Source of the DNA: an uncultured Muribaculaceae bacterium
Lineage (GTDB): Bacteria > Bacteroidota > Bacteroidia > Bacteroidales > Muribaculaceae
Direction: 5' to 3'
DNA length: 64,000 bases
Assembly (NCBI GenBank): GCA_910586595.1
Contig: CAJUJB010000006.1
Span: 1-64,000 of the forward strand
Shown here one piece after another: positions 62,199-64,000 of the stretch; positions within the stretch are counted from its first letter, which is position 1; each line of letters opens with the position of its first letter. The notes beneath the pieces were generated by a model. It was not told the origin of the DNA and did not search any database. It was given only the letters and a program-made list of their open reading frames with translations. Position numbers and translations under genes: made by a program.

Positions 62199-62921
62199 TT
62201 ACGAGCGGTAGAGGTCGGTCACCAGCAGGGAGGCGAGGGTAAGACCGAAAATGGCGGTCGCGTGTGCGAATGTGCCGTTTACACCGGCCAGCCCTTCGGC
62301 CCGGTGAGGCAGTGTCTCGGGGCTGTAGACACATTTGAATTTGCGCTTGGGAAAGACGCCCGACCGCCGGAAGCGGGTGCGCAGGGCCCGGGCAAGCGGG
62401 CAACCGTCGACTTTCCAGAACTCGGCGGTGGAGATTTTCGACGGGTCAAGTTTTCGGGCGGCACCCATCGAAGAGAAGAAACCTCGGCGAGGGGCTGTCG
62501 ACGGATCGGTGCAGCGCAGTATGAGGTTGGCTTTGTCGGCAAGCGAATCGATGGCGTCGATCACATAGTCGTAGGTCTCGATGGCGAAATCGGGAGCCGT
62601 CTCGGGAGTATAGCGGCCTTGTATGGCGATGGTTTCAGCTTCGGGGTTTATATCGGCTATGCGGGCGGCAATCACGTCGACTTTAGGTTGGCCCACGGTC
62701 GAGGATAAAGCCGGCATCTGGCGGTTGATATTTGATGGGGCTACAGTGTCGGAGTCGACTATCGTGATGTGGCCGACCCCTGTGCGGGCCAGCGCCTCGA
62801 CGCACCATGAGCCGACACCTCCGACGCCGAAAACCAGCACCTTGAGGTTTTTGAGTGTATCCATCATGGCATCGCCGGCGAGCATGGCCGTGCGTCCGAA
62901 ATATTCTGAGTCTGTATGCAT
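62199..62921 (-). CDS. tcdA: tRNA threonylcarbamoyladenosine dehydratase (CsdL/TcdA)
   Basis: A 240-residue E1-like adenylating protein that makes cyclic ct6A37 in tRNA. ATP-binding motif VFGVGGVGSWCVEALARTG (residues 30-48), then ITIVDSDTVAPSNINRQ and VIDAIDSLADKANLI. The later CPLARALRTR segment is typical of TcdA, not of ThiF or MoeB. It has no catalytic Cys of the ubiquitin-like thiolation type. A TAATTTTG box lies just upstream (62940-62947). Confidence 0.9.
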   Translation of the reverse strand: MHTDSEYFGRTAMLAGDAMMDTLKNLKVLVFGVGGVGSWCVEALARTGVGHITIVDSDTVAPSNINRQMPALSSTVGQPKVDVIAARIADINPEAETIAIQGRYTPETAPDFAIETYDYVIDAIDSLADKANLILRCTDPSTAPRRGFFSSMGAARKLDPSKISTAEFWKVDGCPLARALRTRFRRSGVFPKRKFKCVYSPETLPHRAEGLAGVNGTFAHATAIFGLTLASLLVTDLYRS

Positions 62922-62939
62922 GGCTATATATTTTAATCA

Positions 62940-62947
62940 CAAAATTA
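62940..62947 (-). promoter_or_regulatory. Bacteroidota -7 promoter element for tcdA
   Basis: TAATTTTG on the minus strand, about 19 bases before the ATG at 62921. Confidence 0.6.
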
Positions 62948-62970
62948 GAGAAAATATCGGCGATTATTCA

Positions 62971-62978
62971 TAATTTTG
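62971..62978 (+). promoter_or_regulatory. Bacteroidota -7 promoter element for the esterase gene
   Basis: TAATTTTG, 26 bases before the ATG at 63004. It is divergent to the tcdA promoter. Confidence 0.6.
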
Positions 62979-63003
62979 CATAACTAAAAAACACGATTGT
63001 CAT

Positions 63004-63822
63004 ATGATAAAGAAATTTATTTCGGCCCTGCTTCTGGCAACTGCCGTATTTTCGGCATCGGCTTACACAACCGAAACCGTTCAGGTGCCCACAACCCGCC
63101 TTGAATCTCCCCTTGATGTCACTGTCATTGTTCCCGACGCAGCCGCCGACGGCAAGCGCTTCCCGACCGTCTATATTCTCAACGGCTTCAGCGGTAACCA
63201 TACCAGCTGGATGATAACTCAGCCGCGGCTCGGCGAACTCGCCGACCAATATGGCATGGTGATGGTGATGCCCGATGGCCGCGACAGCTGGTACTGGGAT
63301 TCGCCAATCGACCCCAAAATGCAGATGGAATCTTGCTTCGTGGGTGATCTGATGCCGTATATCGACAATAATTATCCCACTCTGCCTGAGGCTAAATACC
63401 GCGCCATCACCGGCCTGAGCATGGGCGGTCACGGCGGCCTCTGGCTCGGTACGCGTCACCCCGATCTCTTCGGCTCCATGGGCAGCACAAGCGGGGGTGT
63501 CAATATCATTCCCTTCCCCAAGAATTGGAAGATGGCCCAGCGCCTGGGCGCATATGAAGACAATAAAGACCGTTGGGCACAGTACACCGTTGTGTCGCTC
63601 GTGCCTCAGATGAAAGCCAACGGCCAGAATATAATCTTCGACTGCGGTGTCGACGACTTCTTCGCCGATGTCAACAACGACCTTCACCGTCGTCTGGTCG
63701 AAGCACAGGTTCCCCACGACTATATCTCGCGCCCCGGTGCGCATACCCACGAGTACTGGGCCAACTCAATCCTCTATCAGCTTCTTTTCTTTAATCAGGC
63801 TTTTCAGAACGCCAAGCAGTAA
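63004..63822 (+). CDS. secreted CE1-like esterase
   Basis: A 272-residue alpha/beta hydrolase with a signal peptide (MIKKFISALLLATAVFSASA). The nucleophile elbow is GLSMGGHGG (Ser about residue 141), with the acidic residue probably in IFDCGVDDFF and the His in PGAHTHEYW. It resembles feruloyl/acetyl esterases of CE1 and the PET-family fold, which act on plant or mucin glycan esters, and the signal places it outside the inner membrane. Substrate is not shown. The recF gene begins three bases after its stop. Confidence 0.88.
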   Translation: MIKKFISALLLATAVFSASAYTTETVQVPTTRLESPLDVTVIVPDAAADGKRFPTVYILNGFSGNHTSWMITQPRLGELADQYGMVMVMPDGRDSWYWDSPIDPKMQMESCFVGDLMPYIDNNYPTLPEAKYRAITGLSMGGHGGLWLGTRHPDLFGSMGSTSGGVNIIPFPKNWKMAQRLGAYEDNKDRWAQYTVVSLVPQMKANGQNIIFDCGVDDFFADVNNDLHRRLVEAQVPHDYISRPGAHTHEYWANSILYQLLFFNQAFQNAKQ

Positions 63823-63824
63823 AC

Positions 63825-64000
63825 GTGCTGATCAATAGTCTAAGATTATCAAACTTTAAAAATATCGCCGGGGCACAGCTCGATTTTTCTCCTAAAATCA
63901 ACTGTTTCCTCGGCGATAACGGCATGGGCAAGAGCAACTTGCTCGATGCCCTATATTTTCTGAGCTTCTGCAAGAGTTTCACCGGAGCCACCGATGGGCT
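63825..64000 (+). CDS. recF: DNA replication/repair protein RecF, 5' part (cut by window end)
   Basis: Only the first ~58 codons are visible, from GTG 63825: VLINSLRLSNFKNIAGAQLDF, then the Walker A stretch FLGDNGMGKSNLLDALYFLS. This is the start of a RecF-type SMC-like ATPase, involved in loading RecA at gaps. The start two bases after the esterase stop suggests cotranscription, or readthrough, from the esterase promoter. Confidence 0.88.
   Translation, partial: MLINSLRLSNFKNIAGAQLDFSPKINCFLGDNGMGKSNLLDALYFLSFCKSFTGATDG

Noticed and set aside
1..64000. CRISPR arrays, tRNA/rRNA genes, insertion sequences, prophage
   Set aside because: I searched the gaps by eye and found no regularly spaced repeats, no cloverleaf-like gene, no transposase or integrase.

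Overview
The window looks like chromosomal DNA of a Bacteroidota, most likely Bacteroidales and possibly close to the Muribaculaceae. Three things point there. Many genes are preceded by the Bacteroidota -7 element TAnnTTTG and lack a clear Shine-Dalgarno. Several families are typical of the phylum: PorW/SprE-like type IX secretion lipoprotein, DUF4271 next to hemD, Rho with a long Q/P-rich insertion, a long LepB, WbqC, DUF4369 and DUF1573. Protein sequences also resemble gut Bacteroidales. No rRNA, tRNA, CRISPR array, phage or insertion sequence was seen. Most genes are core housekeeping genes.

Left part (1-18.5 kb): end of an alpha/beta hydrolase, ClC channel, an amidase, CaCA antiporter, CobW-type metal GTPase, AraC regulator, MATE pump, TPR membrane protein, then cdd-tyrS-DUF2007, recA, an MFS exporter and rho-lepB-wbqC. 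Between wbqC and a DXS-like gene (18.48-18.94 kb) lies a non-coding, AT-rich segment packed with TTATCAACA/TTTTCAACA-type repeats. It resembles a replication origin, and the GC skew of plus-strand genes appears to change sign across it.

Middle (19-37.5 kb): a divergent DXS-like transketolase with its own terminator and a possible leader attenuator. It is followed by a phosphoethanolamine-transferase-like gene and a long plus-strand run: polyprenyl synthase, Ig-like lipoprotein, LOG protein, DUF4271, hemD, rnpA, yidD, tatD. Next come a TolC-HlyD-ABC2-ABC2 export operon without an ATPase gene, a flippase and a glycosyltransferase.

Right part (37.5-64 kb): SNF2 helicase-meaB-DUF1573 on the minus strand, pckA, a small PAS protein, rsmA-mgtE, comF, and yifB convergent to it. 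Then on the minus strand follow an OmpLA-like phospholipase with a DUF4369 lipoprotein, a POT peptide transporter, and a compact relA/spoT - 7TM-HD phosphodiesterase - porW-like cluster. A tandem pair of AT-rich paralogues of unknown function (immunity-like by context only) sits beside tcdA. A CE1-like esterase and the start of recF close the window.

I found no clearly new defence or mobile system. The best leads are the candidate origin, the DXS paralogue that lacks substrate-binding residues, the tandem unknown pair, and several regulatory structures.
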